From: Paenibacillus sp. V4I7
Lineage (GTDB): Bacteria; Bacillota; Bacilli; Paenibacillales; NBRC-103111
Length of the DNA: 64,000 bases
Assembly (NCBI RefSeq): GCF_030817275.1
Contig: NZ_JAUSZD010000002.1
Coordinates: 6,386,001 to 6,450,000 of the forward strand
Direction of reading: 5' to 3'
In this document: positions 34,458 to 44,052 of the stretch, one piece after another
Numbering within the stretch: the stretch's first letter is position 1
Layout of the letters: each line of letters starts with the position of its first letter
The notes under the pieces: generated by a model
The model's database searches: none
What the model saw: the letters and a program-made list of their open reading frames with translations, nothing else
What the model was told of the DNA's origin: nothing
Program-made: the position numbers and the translations under genes

Positions 34458-35435
34458 ATGAAGTATTCGTATTTAGGGAAATCCGGATTGAAGGTCAGTC
34501 AGTTATGTTTAGGAACGATGAACTTTGGACCGGAAACCGAGGAAAAAGAAGCTTTTAAAATTATGGATACCGCACTAGACGCGGGAATCAATTTTTTCGA
34601 TACAGCTAACGTCTACGGCGGAGTTGAAAAAAGAGGATGGACAGAAGAAATCATCGGACGCTGGTTCAAACAAGGCGGAGGTCGTAGAGAGAAAGTCATA
34701 CTTGCGACGAAAGCCTATGGGGATATGAATGATCCCAATGATGGACCGAATGCTGAACGAGGATTATCTGCGTACAAAATCAGACGTCATCTGGAAGCAT
34801 CGCTGAAAAGACTGCAGACGGACCATATAGAGCTTTATCAAATGCATCATATCGACCGCAATGTAACTTGGGATGAGCTGTGGGGAGTATTTGAATCCGC
34901 GGTAAACCAAGGAACTGTTGACTATATCGGGTCCAGCAACTTTGCAGGATGGCATATTGCCTGTGCCCAAGCTGAGGCCAAAGCACGTCATTTCCTAGGC
35001 TTAGTCTCTGAGCAGCACATGTACAATCTACTTGCCAGATTGCCGGAGCTGGAAGTGCTTCCCGCTTCAGAAAAACTCGGTCTTGGTGTCATTCCATGGA
35101 GTCCTCTTGCCGGAGGATTGCTAGGCCGCAACGCCTTGGCAGGTACAGGTGCCCGGAGTGCGCGTTCCGCTGAGCGGATCGAGAAGCATCGGAGCCAGTT
35201 GGAACAATTTTCAGCACTTTGCAAAGAAATCGATGAAAAAGAAGACGTTGTCGCCTTGGCCTGGGTACTATCGCATTCAGCCGTTACCTCGCCAATTATC
35301 GGACCGAGAACGATCGAGCAGCTACAAGATTCGTTACGTGTACCAGAAGTCACACTGAGTGAAGATACGCTGAAAAAGTTGGATGAGATTTTCCCAGGAC
35401 CCGGAAAACCGGCTCCGGAAGCTTATGCTTGGTAG
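34458..35435 (+). CDS. Aldo/keto reductase
   Basis: The 325-residue TIM-barrel protein starts MKYSYLGKSGLKVSQLCLGTMNFG. It contains the catalytic tetrad positions of the family: Asp and Tyr in FFDTANVYGG, Lys in LATKAYG, and His in YQMHHID. The NADPH-site part SPIIGPRTIEQL is at the C-terminus. It is like YajO/YghZ-type reductases, and its substrate is unknown. A GGGAGG ribosome site precedes the ATG and a strong terminator follows. The last codons and terminator recur as a remnant at 57310-57381. Confidence 0.93.
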   Translation: MKYSYLGKSGLKVSQLCLGTMNFGPETEEKEAFKIMDTALDAGINFFDTANVYGGVEKRGWTEEIIGRWFKQGGGRREKVILATKAYGDMNDPNDGPNAERGLSAYKIRRHLEASLKRLQTDHIELYQMHHIDRNVTWDELWGVFESAVNQGTVDYIGSSNFAGWHIACAQAEAKARHFLGLVSEQHMYNLLARLPELEVLPASEKLGLGVIPWSPLAGGLLGRNALAGTGARSARSAERIEKHRSQLEQFSALCKEIDEKEDVVALAWVLSHSAVTSPIIGPRTIEQLQDSLRVPEVTLSEDTLKKLDEIFPGPGKPAPEAYAW

Positions 35436-35453
35436 ACCGACAGGTCTAAAAAA

Positions 35454-35480
35454 GCGGCTAATCCCTTAGGGATTGGCCGC
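35454..35480 (+). terminator. Terminator of the aldo/keto reductase gene
   Basis: GCGGCTAATCCC pairs over all 12 positions (one G-U) with GGGATTGGCCGC around TTA, followed by CTTTTC. Confidence 0.85.
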
Positions 35481-35618
35481 CTTTTCATCTTCTTGAAGCC
35501 TCACTCTTGCTCCATCAGCTTATACTTCTCTATTGTTCTTGTCGATGATGATAATGAGGATTCGTATTTATTTACTGTTTACTACCCTACTCACAGCTCT
35601 AGTGGGCATCTGTTACAC

Positions 35619-36206
35619 CTACACCAAATCGCATGCCTCAGCAGGCATCCAGTGCGCGTCCTTGCCATCCCACTTGACGTTACAGCCTATTGGATTCGTA
35701 AGCGGCACCGTAATCTCTTGGCCAGCCGTAAGCTCGGCTAATGCATTTTCCAGATCGTTCACTGTAACTCTACTGGCATCCCTGGGGCTGTCCACCCCGC
35801 GTCCCGTATAAACCAGTTTCCGATTTTCATTGAATATATAGAAATGAGGCGTCCGTAAAGCGCCATAAGCAAGTGCAGTTTCTTGGGAATCATCTCTGAG
35901 GTATACCCATGGAAATTGATGCTCTTCCATATGCGTTACCATGTGGTCAAAGGAATCCTCCGGCTTCGTGTTCGCACTATTAGCGTTAATGCCAACGAAT
36001 TGCACACCCTGCTCTTTGAACCGATTGGCCGTTCCCCGAGTAATTTCATTTGAACCAATGACATAAGGGCAATGATTACATGTGAAAAAGATGACAAGCG
36101 CTTTAGCGCCGCTAAAATCGTTCAGCGAATATACTTCCCCGTCCGTTGCCGGTAAAGAGAAGTCAGGCGCTTGATCCCCTAGCGATAAAGTAAAGGTAAA
36201 AGCCAT
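35619..36206 (-). CDS. Redoxin/AhpC-TSA family thiol-disulfide protein
   Basis: I place the start at 36206 (MAFTFTLSLGDQ); AAAGGGG lies about 8 nt upstream and would be inside the gene if the longer frame were used. The 195-residue thioredoxin-fold product carries GDQAPDFSLPATDG and the redox motif TCNHCPYV (CxxC near residue 47), followed by GINANSANTKPEDSFD and TPHFYIF. It resembles cytoplasmic thioredoxin-family proteins of the YneN/ResA-like superfamily without a signal peptide. It lies 28 nt after the VOC gene, so the two form an operon. A 5'-truncated copy lies at 57494-57963. Confidence 0.88.
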   Translation of the reverse strand: MAFTFTLSLGDQAPDFSLPATDGEVYSLNDFSGAKALVIFFTCNHCPYVIGSNEITRGTANRFKEQGVQFVGINANSANTKPEDSFDHMVTHMEEHQFPWVYLRDDSQETALAYGALRTPHFYIFNENRKLVYTGRGVDSPRDASRVTVNDLENALAELTAGQEITVPLTNPIGCNVKWDGKDAHWMPAEACDLV

Positions 36207-36234
36207 GTCATGTTCCCCTTTCATGATTGAAAAG

Positions 36235-36657
36235 TTACAACTGTTTTTCTCCTGTGCTATGGAAAAATTCGATAATTTCACCGTTCAACCCTTTGACAAA
36301 TGCGAGCCTAACTGGCGTCGGCGGATTGTTGCCTAAGACAACATCTTTAGGTTCTACCGTCACCACTGCTCCAGCTGCAACAGCCGCTTCAACGGCTGCA
36401 TCCACATTGTTGCTACGAAAAGCAACGTGAAAATAGTAGCCTTCCGGTTTCGGTTCACCAGATCCACCTGCAAAAACCTCCATGTAATTACCATCGCCGG
36501 AATCCAGTAGGACAATTCGCTTATCGCCTTCGCCCCAGCCATGCTTTTCCTTGAAGCCTAATCCCTCCGTGTAAAACTTGACCGTCGCTTCAAAGTCGTT
36601 CGCTCTTAGCGCAACGTGATGAAAGCCACCGCCGCCTATTTTCTCATTGGTACCCAC
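36235..36657 (-). CDS. VOC family protein (glyoxalase/bleomycin-resistance fold)
   Basis: The best start is the GTG at 36657, eight nt after AAGGAGG; the frame is open to 36684. The 140-residue product has the paired beta-alpha-beta-beta-beta units of the vicinal oxygen chelate superfamily: FHHVALRANDFEATVKFYTEGLGF at the start, YMEVFAGG and YYFHVAFRSNNVDAAV in the middle, and GEIIEFFH at the end, which holds metal-ligand positions (His, Glu). Substrate unknown. It is the first gene of an operon with the redoxin. Confidence 0.88.
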   Translation of the reverse strand: MGTNEKIGGGGFHHVALRANDFEATVKFYTEGLGFKEKHGWGEGDKRIVLLDSGDGNYMEVFAGGSGEPKPEGYYFHVAFRSNNVDAAVEAAVAAGAVVTVEPKDVVLGNNPPTPVRLAFVKGLNGEIIEFFHSTGEKQL

Positions 36658-36869
36658 TTTCTTAACCTCCTTTGATACTTGCAATCACTACTATTACAGT
36701 ATAACTTACTTCCATGATTCGGAAAATTTATACGATGTAAAATTTATCTCACTGCTATTATTATTTTATTTTCCAATAAACTCTTCAGTCCGCTCAACCC
36801 GGCAAATCTCATTTTAAAGGGGCACCATCGCGGGTACCCCTTTATTTTGGAAATGCAAATTAAAGTCAG

Positions 36870-37996
36870 CCTAACAAATCGAACAGGAACTATTGTCGTA
36901 CCATTGTGTAAACGAGGGGACTCATCCAATTGAATGCCGCGACCGTTAATGAAGGCCTCATTAGAGTCAATCTTTAAATGATTTTACTACTCCCTTTACT
37001 CGCAGTAATCGTCTGCGTTTCACCATCCCATGTAATGTCCGCACCTAGAGCAACAAAGATGCGACGCATAGGGACAAGGACTGTTTCATTCTCTAACATT
37101 GGCTGCTCGTCTCCGTAATAGCTTTGAACATACCCATTAATTTTGACCGTTATAACATTGCCATATTTAATGACAGCTCCTCGGCTTTCCCTTGCCTTAA
37201 TTACACTATAGCTACTAGTTTCCAATGGATTATTCACGAGATTAATTTCCCAAAGCTTTGGAAAATTGTTGAGAACATTAATATTAGTAATCTGATTATT
37301 GGCTAATATTAATGTATTTAATTTAGTAAGAGCAGCAAGAGCAGATATATCCTTCACTTGATTGAAACTAATATTCAGATCATCTAGCACGGATACTTCT
37401 TTTATTGGTTGGAGATCTACGATCTTATTTACTGATAAACTTAGACTTCGAAGCCTTTTAAGATTCCTCAATGGGTTCAAATCAGTAATGTTATTATAAT
37501 CTAGATATAAAAATTCTAACTTATTCAAACTAGAAAGAAAATCTATATTTTCTAAACGATTTGAACTAAGCGTTAAAAACGTTAATGAATTGATTTTCCC
37601 AAGTAAAGTAAAGTCTTTAACCGGATTAGCATTTAGAGAGAGGGTAGTTAACTTAGGTAATTCTTGAAGAGGCGTAAGATCTGTGACTTTATTATCGCTA
37701 AGAAGCACACTCGTTAATCCTACCATTTTAGAAAGTGGCGTAAGATCTGAAACCTCATTACCGGATAGATATAAACGTTTTAGAGACACAAGCTTATTGA
37801 GCGGTGAAATATCGGTAATACGATTTTGCGATAATTCTAATTTGGTTAAACTAACCATATTTTGAAGGAAACTTAAGTCCTGAATATCCATTTCGCTAAG
37901 ATCTAGATTTTCAACTTTACTTAAATATTTTAAATTCGTTAAATCTTTAATCGGGTTTTCGTCAATCGTAGAAACTATTGCTAGTGGACATGTCAA
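36870..37996 (-). pseudogene. Internalin-like LRR protein with stalk (copper amine oxidase N-terminal-like) domain, broken at both ends
   Basis: The main frame (36974-37996, 340 residues) is about eleven 22-residue leucine-rich repeats of internalin type (LxxLxxLxLSxNxITDISPL). They are followed by half of a stalk domain (VKINGYVQSYYGDEQPMLEN, VLVPMRRIFVALGADITWDG). The gene looks broken. It begins at a TTG with no ribosome site and no signal peptide. Near 36975 the frame shifts, because DSNEAFINGRGIQLDESPR and TTIVPVRFV, the second half of the same stalk domain, continue in another frame down to 36870. It was probably a cell-surface protein. It abuts head-to-head another truncated stalk-domain gene at 37992. 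Confidence 0.75.
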
Positions 37997-38414
37997 AGTT
38001 GTAAAACCGACATACAGTATTTACGTAAATGGTACTTCAGTACCAAATTCATCCCTAAAATACCCCGTCATATCGCATAAGGATATTACTTATTTTCCAA
38101 TGACATTTAAGTTTACCCAAGCACTTGCTTTAGAAACAGTATGGGATGCAGATACTGGATTTGTAATTCGAAAAACTTCTAATAAAGCTGGTAACCTTGA
38201 ATTTGACTACGGCTCCACGAACACAAACCTGTATGCTAAAGAACCAGATTTTAATATCTATGTAAACGACAGCTGGGTTGATAATGGTTCCGAGGAGTAC
38301 CCTTTACTAGTATTAAACGATGTTACCTATTTCCCTATGACATGGCACTATGCCGTTGATGAGTTAGGATTAACAATAAAGCTTGAAAATAATGTATTCT
38401 ATATCTCCAAATAA
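37992..38414 (+). pseudogene. 5'-truncated stalk-domain (copper amine oxidase N-terminal-like) protein
   Basis: The frame is open from about 37992 and contains two stalk-like units: VKPTYSIYVNGTSVP... YFPMTFKFTQAL and DFNIYVNDSWVDNGSEEYP... YFPMTWHYAVDELGL, ending at 38414. An ATG at 38100 would lose the first unit and has no good ribosome site. No signal peptide or start remains, so the 5' end was removed. A normal terminator follows at 38418. Confidence 0.65.
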
Positions 38415-38417
38415 TTG

Positions 38418-38443
38418 ACTGCCTTCGGGCAGTTTTTCTTTTG
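38418..38443 (+). terminator. Terminator of the stalk-domain gene
   Basis: ACTGCC-TTCG-GGCAGT followed by TTTTTCTTTT: a classic tetraloop terminator. Confidence 0.9.
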
Positions 38444-38450
38444 TAAGCTA

Positions 38451-38486
38451 AAATGAACCCCATCTTAAGGCAGATGAGGTTCATTT
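38451..38486. terminator. Second hairpin between stalk-domain and TRAP genes
   Basis: AAATGAACC (38451-38459) pairs with GGTTCATTT (38478-38486), with an inner CATCT/AGATG stem. Its direction is uncertain. It could serve the converging TRAP operon on the minus strand. Confidence 0.5.
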
Positions 38487-38624
38487 ACTATGTATTAATT
38501 ATCTTTTTAAATCAGCAGACATTCAGCTTCTAAACCTTTAATCTTATTTTCCAAAAAACTCTTCTCTAGTCTGATATGAAGTAATTCGGTGTCAAAAATC
38601 CTGACCCAACTTACATTATAGACT

Positions 38625-40596
38625 TCATCTAATCAAGTTTCCCTTTTGCTTCTTCCCCTGAACATACTGCAAAGTGAATATGACCCCGAGTGTACCCATA
38701 CCGATAAGATCGGTAACAAGTCCTGGGATAATGAGCAGAAGCCCCGCTACGATAACGATAAGCCGTTCAACTGCGTTCAATTTCCGCAACCAGAATCCGA
38801 TCATCCCCGCCCCGACACCGATCATGCCGATGACAGCGGTAACCGTAACGCCGACAGCTTCAGCCCAGGTGGTATCGATTAGCAGCAGCTGCGGCTGATA
38901 AACGAAGATGAAAGGAATGATGAAAGCGGCAATCGCGACACGTGTCGATTCCAGGCCTGTTTTCATCGGGTTGGAATCGGCAATGCCGGAAGCTGCGAAG
39001 GACGCTAGCGCAACAGGTGGCGTAATATCTGCTACGATACCAAAATAGAACACAAACATGTGAGCGGCCAAAAGGGGGACAGGGTAATCCAGTGCAATAA
39101 TGGCCGGCGCAGCGATCGTAGAAGTGATGATATAGTTGGCCGTAGTCGGCGTACCCATACCAAGTACCAAGCTTGCCAGCATGGTCAGGATAAGCGTAGG
39201 GAGCAGCATGCCTCCCGCCAGCTCCAACAAACCGTTTGCGAATTTTAAGCCTATCCCCGTCAACGTGATAACACCGACGATGATCCCCGCGCAGGCGGTT
39301 GCAGCAACCACGCCGAGAGCAGATCTTGCCCCATCTTCCAAAGCCGATAAAATGTCCTTAAAGGACATACGGGTGGCCTTTCGGACGGCGCCCATTACGA
39401 TAACAGACAAAATACCGTAGATGGCCGAACGCATGGGAGACATACCTAACATCAAAAAGCCGATAATCGCTAAGATCGGGATCAATAAATAAAGCTTTTG
39501 CAAAACCTCTTTGCGGCTCGGCAGTTCTTCCGGACGAAGCCCCCTCAGTCCAAGCCGCTTCGCCTCAAAGTGCACCATAATCCAAATCCCGGTAAAAAAT
39601 AGCAGCGCCGGAATTAAAGCGGCCAGCGCCACCTGGGAATAAGGAATATTTGTGAATTCGGCCATTAGAAACGCAGCCGCCCCCATGATCGGGGGCATAA
39701 TTTGGCCGCCTGTTGAAGAAGACGCTTCGACAGCACCAGCAAATTCGCGCCGGTAACCGAGACGCTTCATCATCGGGATCGTGAAGGCTCCGGATGTCAC
39801 AACGTTGGCGACGGAACTGCCGCTGATCGTCCCCTGTAAGGCGCTGGAGAAAATCGTTACCTTGGCCGGTCCTCCGATTCTCCTTCCCGCTACGACTAGG
39901 GAGAGATCGTTGAAGTATTCGCCAACTCCCGTTTTGTCCAAAAAAGAGCCAAATAAAATGAAAAGAAAAATAAAACTGGCAGAAACCATAAGCGGTGTCC
40001 CCAAAATCCCTTCAGATGTGAAATACATCTGACTGATCAACCGTTCCAGCGACACGCCCCGATGCTCTAAAAATCCAGGCATATGATTGCCGAAATAGGC
40101 ATAAAGCAAAAACACCACCGCAATCGTCACGATGGGAACACCGACCACACGCAGCGCTGCAATCAGAACCAGAATCATCGCAATTCCGCCGACGATAAAA
40201 TCGGTTAACGTAAAATTACCGATACGGTTAAACAGCTCCTCATAGTTCAGTAGCCAGTACAGCCCTACCCCGATACCAAGCGCCGCCAACATATAATCGT
40301 ACCACGGGATTCGGCTACCCCGCCCTTTTTTGGTAGAAGGATATAAAAGAAAAATGAGGCCTAATCCAAAAGATAGGTGCACCGCACGATGAACTTGATC
40401 AGGGAACGGGGTAAAGAAGCTGACATACAGTCTGATACAAGGAAAACAATACGGCAAACGCGAAAGTAAAGGCTCTCATCACTCCCTCAAGCCGCCGAAA
40501 GGCGAAATCAGGATCATATTTGCCGATCATTTCCTGTATTTCTTCTTGGCTCATTGTTTCCTTTTCGATTTCTGACGCCTTTGGGCTATCGGCCAA
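38625..40596 (-). pseudogene. TRAP transporter fused permease (TAXI type), interrupted by a one-base insertion
   Basis: The start is a TTG at 40596 (MADSPKASEIEKE), eight nt after AAAGGAG and overlapping the DUF1850 stop. The first frame reads to AFAVLFSLYQ and then ends after TVCQLLYPVP. The other frame (38625 to about 40430) carries the rest: LYVSFFTPFPDQVHRAVHLSFG and the large DctM-type permease with GGQIMPPIMGAAAF, MLASLVLGMGTPTTANY and FYFGIVADITPPVALA. Removing one base near 40431 joins them exactly (LYQLYVSFF). It would be a 12+ helix cytoplasmic-membrane permease partnered with the TAXI binding protein. Either the operon has lost its permease or this is a sequencing error. Confidence 0.85.
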
Positions 40597-41152
40597 AGTG
40601 GAGCACTCCTTTCAAATAAACCCATATATTCAGACTGCTGATTTCAAACCGTACCGCCGAACCCGGCATACTGAGTTGTGAAAGAGGGATCACTTGATCT
40701 CGCAGAAGCAGTTTATGGTCGGCAATCACCTGTCCTATTCGAAGCTCAAACATTTCTAGGGTCCGATGGATGTTCTCAATCCGCATTTTTCCGTTTTCCA
40801 TTCGAAAGGTTTCATTTCCTTCGAGAGAGGATGGAATTCCGACCCCATAGGATTCAAATATCATTGAGTCCAGAACCATTTGCCTTTTCTCATTAATGAA
40901 AAAACGTTCCTCAATCGGCGTACGGTGAATCGAATGAATATACGTAAGCGAGAATCGGCCATTCTTTTCCATCCGTGATTGAAAGACTACTTCGCCGTCT
41001 GCCACCTGCCTGATCGTTAAGGCCGGGATGGTTGAGGCCCATAACCATATGGCTACAGCAACAACGGTTACGAAAATGATAAGCCACAGCCATATTCGAA
41101 GAAAAACAGGTGCAGGAGCCCTCTCCCACACCCTTGGTGTTAAGTACATCAT
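40586..41152 (-). CDS. DUF1850 protein of a TAXI-TRAP operon
   Basis: The 188-residue product has one N-terminal membrane helix (LRIWLWLIIFVTVVAVAIWLW) and an exported beta-rich domain with FSLTYIHSIHRTPIEERF and SMIFESYGVGIPSSLEG, hallmarks of DUF1850. This family is almost always next to TAXI-type TRAP transporters and is thought to assist them; its role is not known. Its start overlaps the stop of the binding-protein gene by 4 nt, and its end overlaps the permease start by 11 nt, so the three genes are translationally coupled. Confidence 0.9.
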   Translation of the reverse strand: MMYLTPRVWERAPAPVFLRIWLWLIIFVTVVAVAIWLWASTIPALTIRQVADGEVVFQSRMEKNGRFSLTYIHSIHRTPIEERFFINEKRQMVLDSMIFESYGVGIPSSLEGNETFRMENGKMRIENIHRTLEMFELRIGQVIADHKLLLRDQVIPLSQLSMPGSAVRFEISSLNIWVYLKGVLHFGR

Positions 41153-42156
41153 TTGATAACGCCTTTTTCTTTGAGGTACTTCTCTGCCCCCGGATGCAAC
41201 GGTATGCTGATACCTTCCAGTGCTTTGTCGGTTTGGATTTCTTTCGCCTTGGCATTGATGGCGATTAGCGGCTGCGTATTTTCATATATCGTCTTGGTGA
41301 TGTCATAGACGAGCTGCGTATCTAGCTCAGCACGAATAGACATAATCGCTTTAACCGCGACCGTTTTTACTTCGGCGTCCTGTTTCGGGTAGGTTTTGGA
41401 AGGAATCACTTGCTGACTGTAATACTTGTATTTATCCGTAATGGCTTTAATTTTGTCAGCTTCGATCGTTAGAATCTGTACTCCGGTAGTTGCAGCCAGC
41501 TCGTTAATCGCTGCCGTTGGAGCTCCCGCCGTTACGAATGCCGCATCCAAGCCACCGTCCTGGATTTTCTTCGCCGAATCGCCGAAGGACAGACGCTCTG
41601 TGCTGAAATCGTTAAAGGTAAGGCCATAAGCTTCAAGAATTTGTCTGGCGTTCACTTCGGTACCGCTGCCAGGTGCGCCTACGGAAACTTTTTTGCCTTT
41701 CAGCTCCGAAACGGATTTAATTCCGCTTTTTTCCGATACGACGACTTGAATGGTTTCCTGGTAAAGCGCGCCAATAGCCTGTAGGTTCTTGACCGCGCCC
41801 TCTTTAAACATTTCCGTGCCCAGAGCCGCGTAATCCGCGATGTCACCTTGCGTAATCGCCAGATCGACTTCTTTCTTGCTGATTAAGCGCATATTTTCAA
41901 CTGCTGCGCCAGTAACCTGTGCAGTGGCGTTTGTTTTTGCCTTTTCTTTAATCAGGTTGGCGATACCGCCGCCGAGTGGATAATAGGTGCCTGCCGTGCC
42001 ACCAGTCGCAATAACCAGGCTGGATGGTTTCTCTCCCGCATTCTGCGCTTCCGATGCTTTGGGCGCAGATGCATCCTGCGGCGTACCTCCGCAAGCGGTT
42101 AAAGCCATGATAAAAACAATGGCAATAACTAATCCTTTGCTTACACGTCTGATCAT
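41149..42156 (-). CDS. TAXI family TRAP transporter solute-binding lipoprotein
   Basis: The start at 42156 (MIRRVSKGLV) has GGAGGG seven nt upstream. The 335-residue product has a lipoprotein signal peptide with the lipobox ALTAC, then the TAXI-family pattern: IATGGTAGTYYPLGGGIANLI, ENMRLISKKEVDLAITQGDIADYA, VSVGAPGSGTEVNARQILEA and GGLDAAFVTAGAPTAA. Relatives carry dicarboxylates or glutamate, but the substrate here is unknown. It is the first gene of the operon binding protein, DUF1850, fused permease. Confidence 0.93.
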   Translation of the reverse strand: MIRRVSKGLVIAIVFIMALTACGGTPQDASAPKASEAQNAGEKPSSLVIATGGTAGTYYPLGGGIANLIKEKAKTNATAQVTGAAVENMRLISKKEVDLAITQGDIADYAALGTEMFKEGAVKNLQAIGALYQETIQVVVSEKSGIKSVSELKGKKVSVGAPGSGTEVNARQILEAYGLTFNDFSTERLSFGDSAKKIQDGGLDAAFVTAGAPTAAINELAATTGVQILTIEADKIKAITDKYKYYSQQVIPSKTYPKQDAEVKTVAVKAIMSIRAELDTQLVYDITKTIYENTQPLIAINAKAKEIQTDKALEGISIPLHPGAEKYLKEKGVIK

Positions 42157-42323
42157 TGTCATTCCCTCCAATAAATAAATTCTTATTATGTAGACAAATT
42201 GTATCTCGGTAGTATGTATATGTTTGTGGTGCGGAAAAAATCAAGATAGAAATTGATTTTGGAAAAAATACTGTTTCATTTTCAGGAAGATATTCTTACA
42301 GCATGGCTTACCGCAAAAACGAA

Positions 42324-42364
42324 AAAAGGAAGACATTAAGGGCTGCCCCTCTCGTCTTCCTTTT
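42324..42364. terminator. Bidirectional-looking terminator after the DUF805 gene
   Basis: AAAAGGAAGAC (42324-42334) pairs with GTCTTCCTTTT (42354-42364); a GGGCTGCCCC inner element lies in the loop. It ends the minus-strand DUF805 gene (stop at 42377). Confidence 0.75.
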
Positions 42365-42376
42365 CCTATTCAATAA

Positions 42377-42721
42377 CTAACCTTTAGGATTGGGTCCATA
42401 TTGATTATCATTCACTTCACTATCTTGACACATAAATATAAGCAGAATAATGGAACCAATAAGGGGAATCAGACTAATTAAGAGCCACCATCCGGTTCTT
42501 CCGGTATCGTGGAGTCTCCTAACTCCAACAGCTAAAGACGGTAATAGAACAGCTAAAGAATAGAGTCCTGTTAAAACGTTAGATGCGTTTAGGATTGACT
42601 CCAATATGGCAAGTATGATGGAAACAATGATACTGAAAAGAACAAACATCCAGTATTCCTTACGCCGTGCTCTTCCTTGAAAACCTACGTAATTTTTTAA
42701 CACCATTAAATACCATTCCAT
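42377..42721 (-). CDS. DUF805 inner membrane protein (YhaH-like)
   Basis: The 114-residue product has the DUF805 pattern: an N-terminal VLKNYVGFQGRARRKEYWMF, membrane helices of about 20 residues, the conserved VGVRRLHDTGRTGWW, and a short polar tail (YGPNPKG). Function unknown. An AGGAGGGAGGG ribosome site lies seven nt before the ATG. It is a single-gene unit with its own terminator. Confidence 0.93.
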   Translation of the reverse strand: MEWYLMVLKNYVGFQGRARRKEYWMFVLFSIIVSIILAILESILNASNVLTGLYSLAVLLPSLAVGVRRLHDTGRTGWWLLISLIPLIGSIILLIFMCQDSEVNDNQYGPNPKG

Positions 42722-42937
42722 TGTTGATCCCTCCCTCCTTTAGCACGTGCGATAAAACTCTTATTGGGCCGTTCATACTTAAAATTATATGTGACGTATG
42801 CATGTAAAATGACCAGCCTTCCGATTCTTGATACAACAGGCCTGAAGTATCAGCGTAAAAAAAGAAAAAGCCTAAGCACGAATTCGCTTAAGCTTAAGTA
42901 AAGATAACCCCGCCACTTCGCGAGGTGAGGCTATTGT

Positions 42938-43645
42938 TTAACACCTTACATGTTTGCGTTTGAAACCAAGCTGCCCTTTATCTACTGCCTTTTGAATATT
43001 TTCGGAGGCGTGAAGGAACTTGCTTTTGGTCTTGTCCCGATTGACTTCTACTGGGCCTACTGCCTTTGCCGTCTCGACCGCCTTATCGTGGAGCGGCAAA
43101 TAGGATACCCCCACTGTGTAAATAAAATTACTCATTGCGTATTTCGTTCGTTCGGGGGAATCGTGAATCGTATTTTCCACATGATCAAGCATCTTGGCAA
43201 GCTTGTTTTCTGAAAATTCACCGTCCGGACGATTACCCAAAAGCCAGCAGTAACAACTCCAGCCCGCTGACATTCTTAGCTCTTCGCCGCTTGCGATCCA
43301 TTTATCGGCAACTTCCTGTGCAATATCTGCTTCCGCCAAGGTTACTGCAACCACAAAATCGGACAGCATATAAAAATAAGCCGCATCCATCCAACGATCA
43401 AAATCCGCTTCAGTCATTGCTTTTGGGTCTGCAATTATGCCGGCAAAGTACATTGCGTCGTAGTTCCCTGTAGCGTAAAGCTGGTCAGCCAAAGGTTGAT
43501 TTAACTTTATTTTCCTGAAAATGGGCTTCATGGCGCCTGTTGCCACTCCAAAAAGCGGCTCGTGCGCGCCATTGGATACGTAAATTTTCTTGGTTCGTTC
43601 CTTGCCGAGAGCTTCAAGCTCCTGCATAACCATTTCTAAATTCAT
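42938..43645 (-). CDS. DNA alkylation repair protein (AlkD-like HEAT-repeat family)
   Basis: The 235-residue product is all-helical and belongs to the DNA alkylation repair enzyme family: MQELEALGKERTKKIYVSNGA near the N-terminus, YATGNYDAMYFAGIIADP, WMDAAYFYMLSDFVVAV and MSNFIYTVGVSYLPLHDKA. These HEAT-repeat proteins can excise alkylated bases. Some relatives in this branch are shorter and their activity is not established, so the substrate is uncertain. An AAGGAAG ribosome site precedes the ATG. Confidence 0.85.
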   Translation of the reverse strand: MNLEMVMQELEALGKERTKKIYVSNGAHEPLFGVATGAMKPIFRKIKLNQPLADQLYATGNYDAMYFAGIIADPKAMTEADFDRWMDAAYFYMLSDFVVAVTLAEADIAQEVADKWIASGEELRMSAGWSCYCWLLGNRPDGEFSENKLAKMLDHVENTIHDSPERTKYAMSNFIYTVGVSYLPLHDKAVETAKAVGPVEVNRDKTKSKFLHASENIQKAVDKGQLGFKRKHVRC

Positions 43646-43685
43646 TGTTTAACACTTCCTTCTTTTTGGAGGTTTTGCATCCTGT

Positions 43686-43805
43686 TCAAAGCCAGAGATT
43701 TTCTTTCAAGATCTCTAATCCACTTTTTAATTCTATCAATGAATTTGTAGACGAAAGTGCTATTCTCAAATAATTATACTGTGTACTGGCCCCACTTAAA
43801 AAGCG
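43686..43805 (-). pseudogene. C-terminal remnant of a PLP-dependent aminotransferase-like protein
   Basis: A minus-strand frame ending at a stop at 43686 reads FLSGASTQYNYLRIALSS, then LKSGLEILKENLWL. This is the usual last strand-helix of class I/II or MocR-type aminotransferases (NYLRxxxSS... LxxGLxxLxE). Upstream the frame is closed, and nothing else of the gene is visible. The remaining sequence to about 44050 shows no gene. Confidence 0.4.
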
Positions 43806-44052
43806 ATCTTAGTGAAAAACACGAATTCCTTTGTTCAAAAGTAACTTTCCATGCGTGATTCATTCACATTGTCCGATATGGGAAGCCATCTATAAAAGCT
43901 TAGAGAGTAAACTGCTGACATTACTACCTTGGTAATTGGACATCCATAGCTTCCCATTTAGTATCTTTCCAAATTCTTACGCTCATACACATTCGACAAT
44001 TTTCGTGATAAACTAACGTTTGAAAATATTAACTTGCCTCATTACAACCTGG

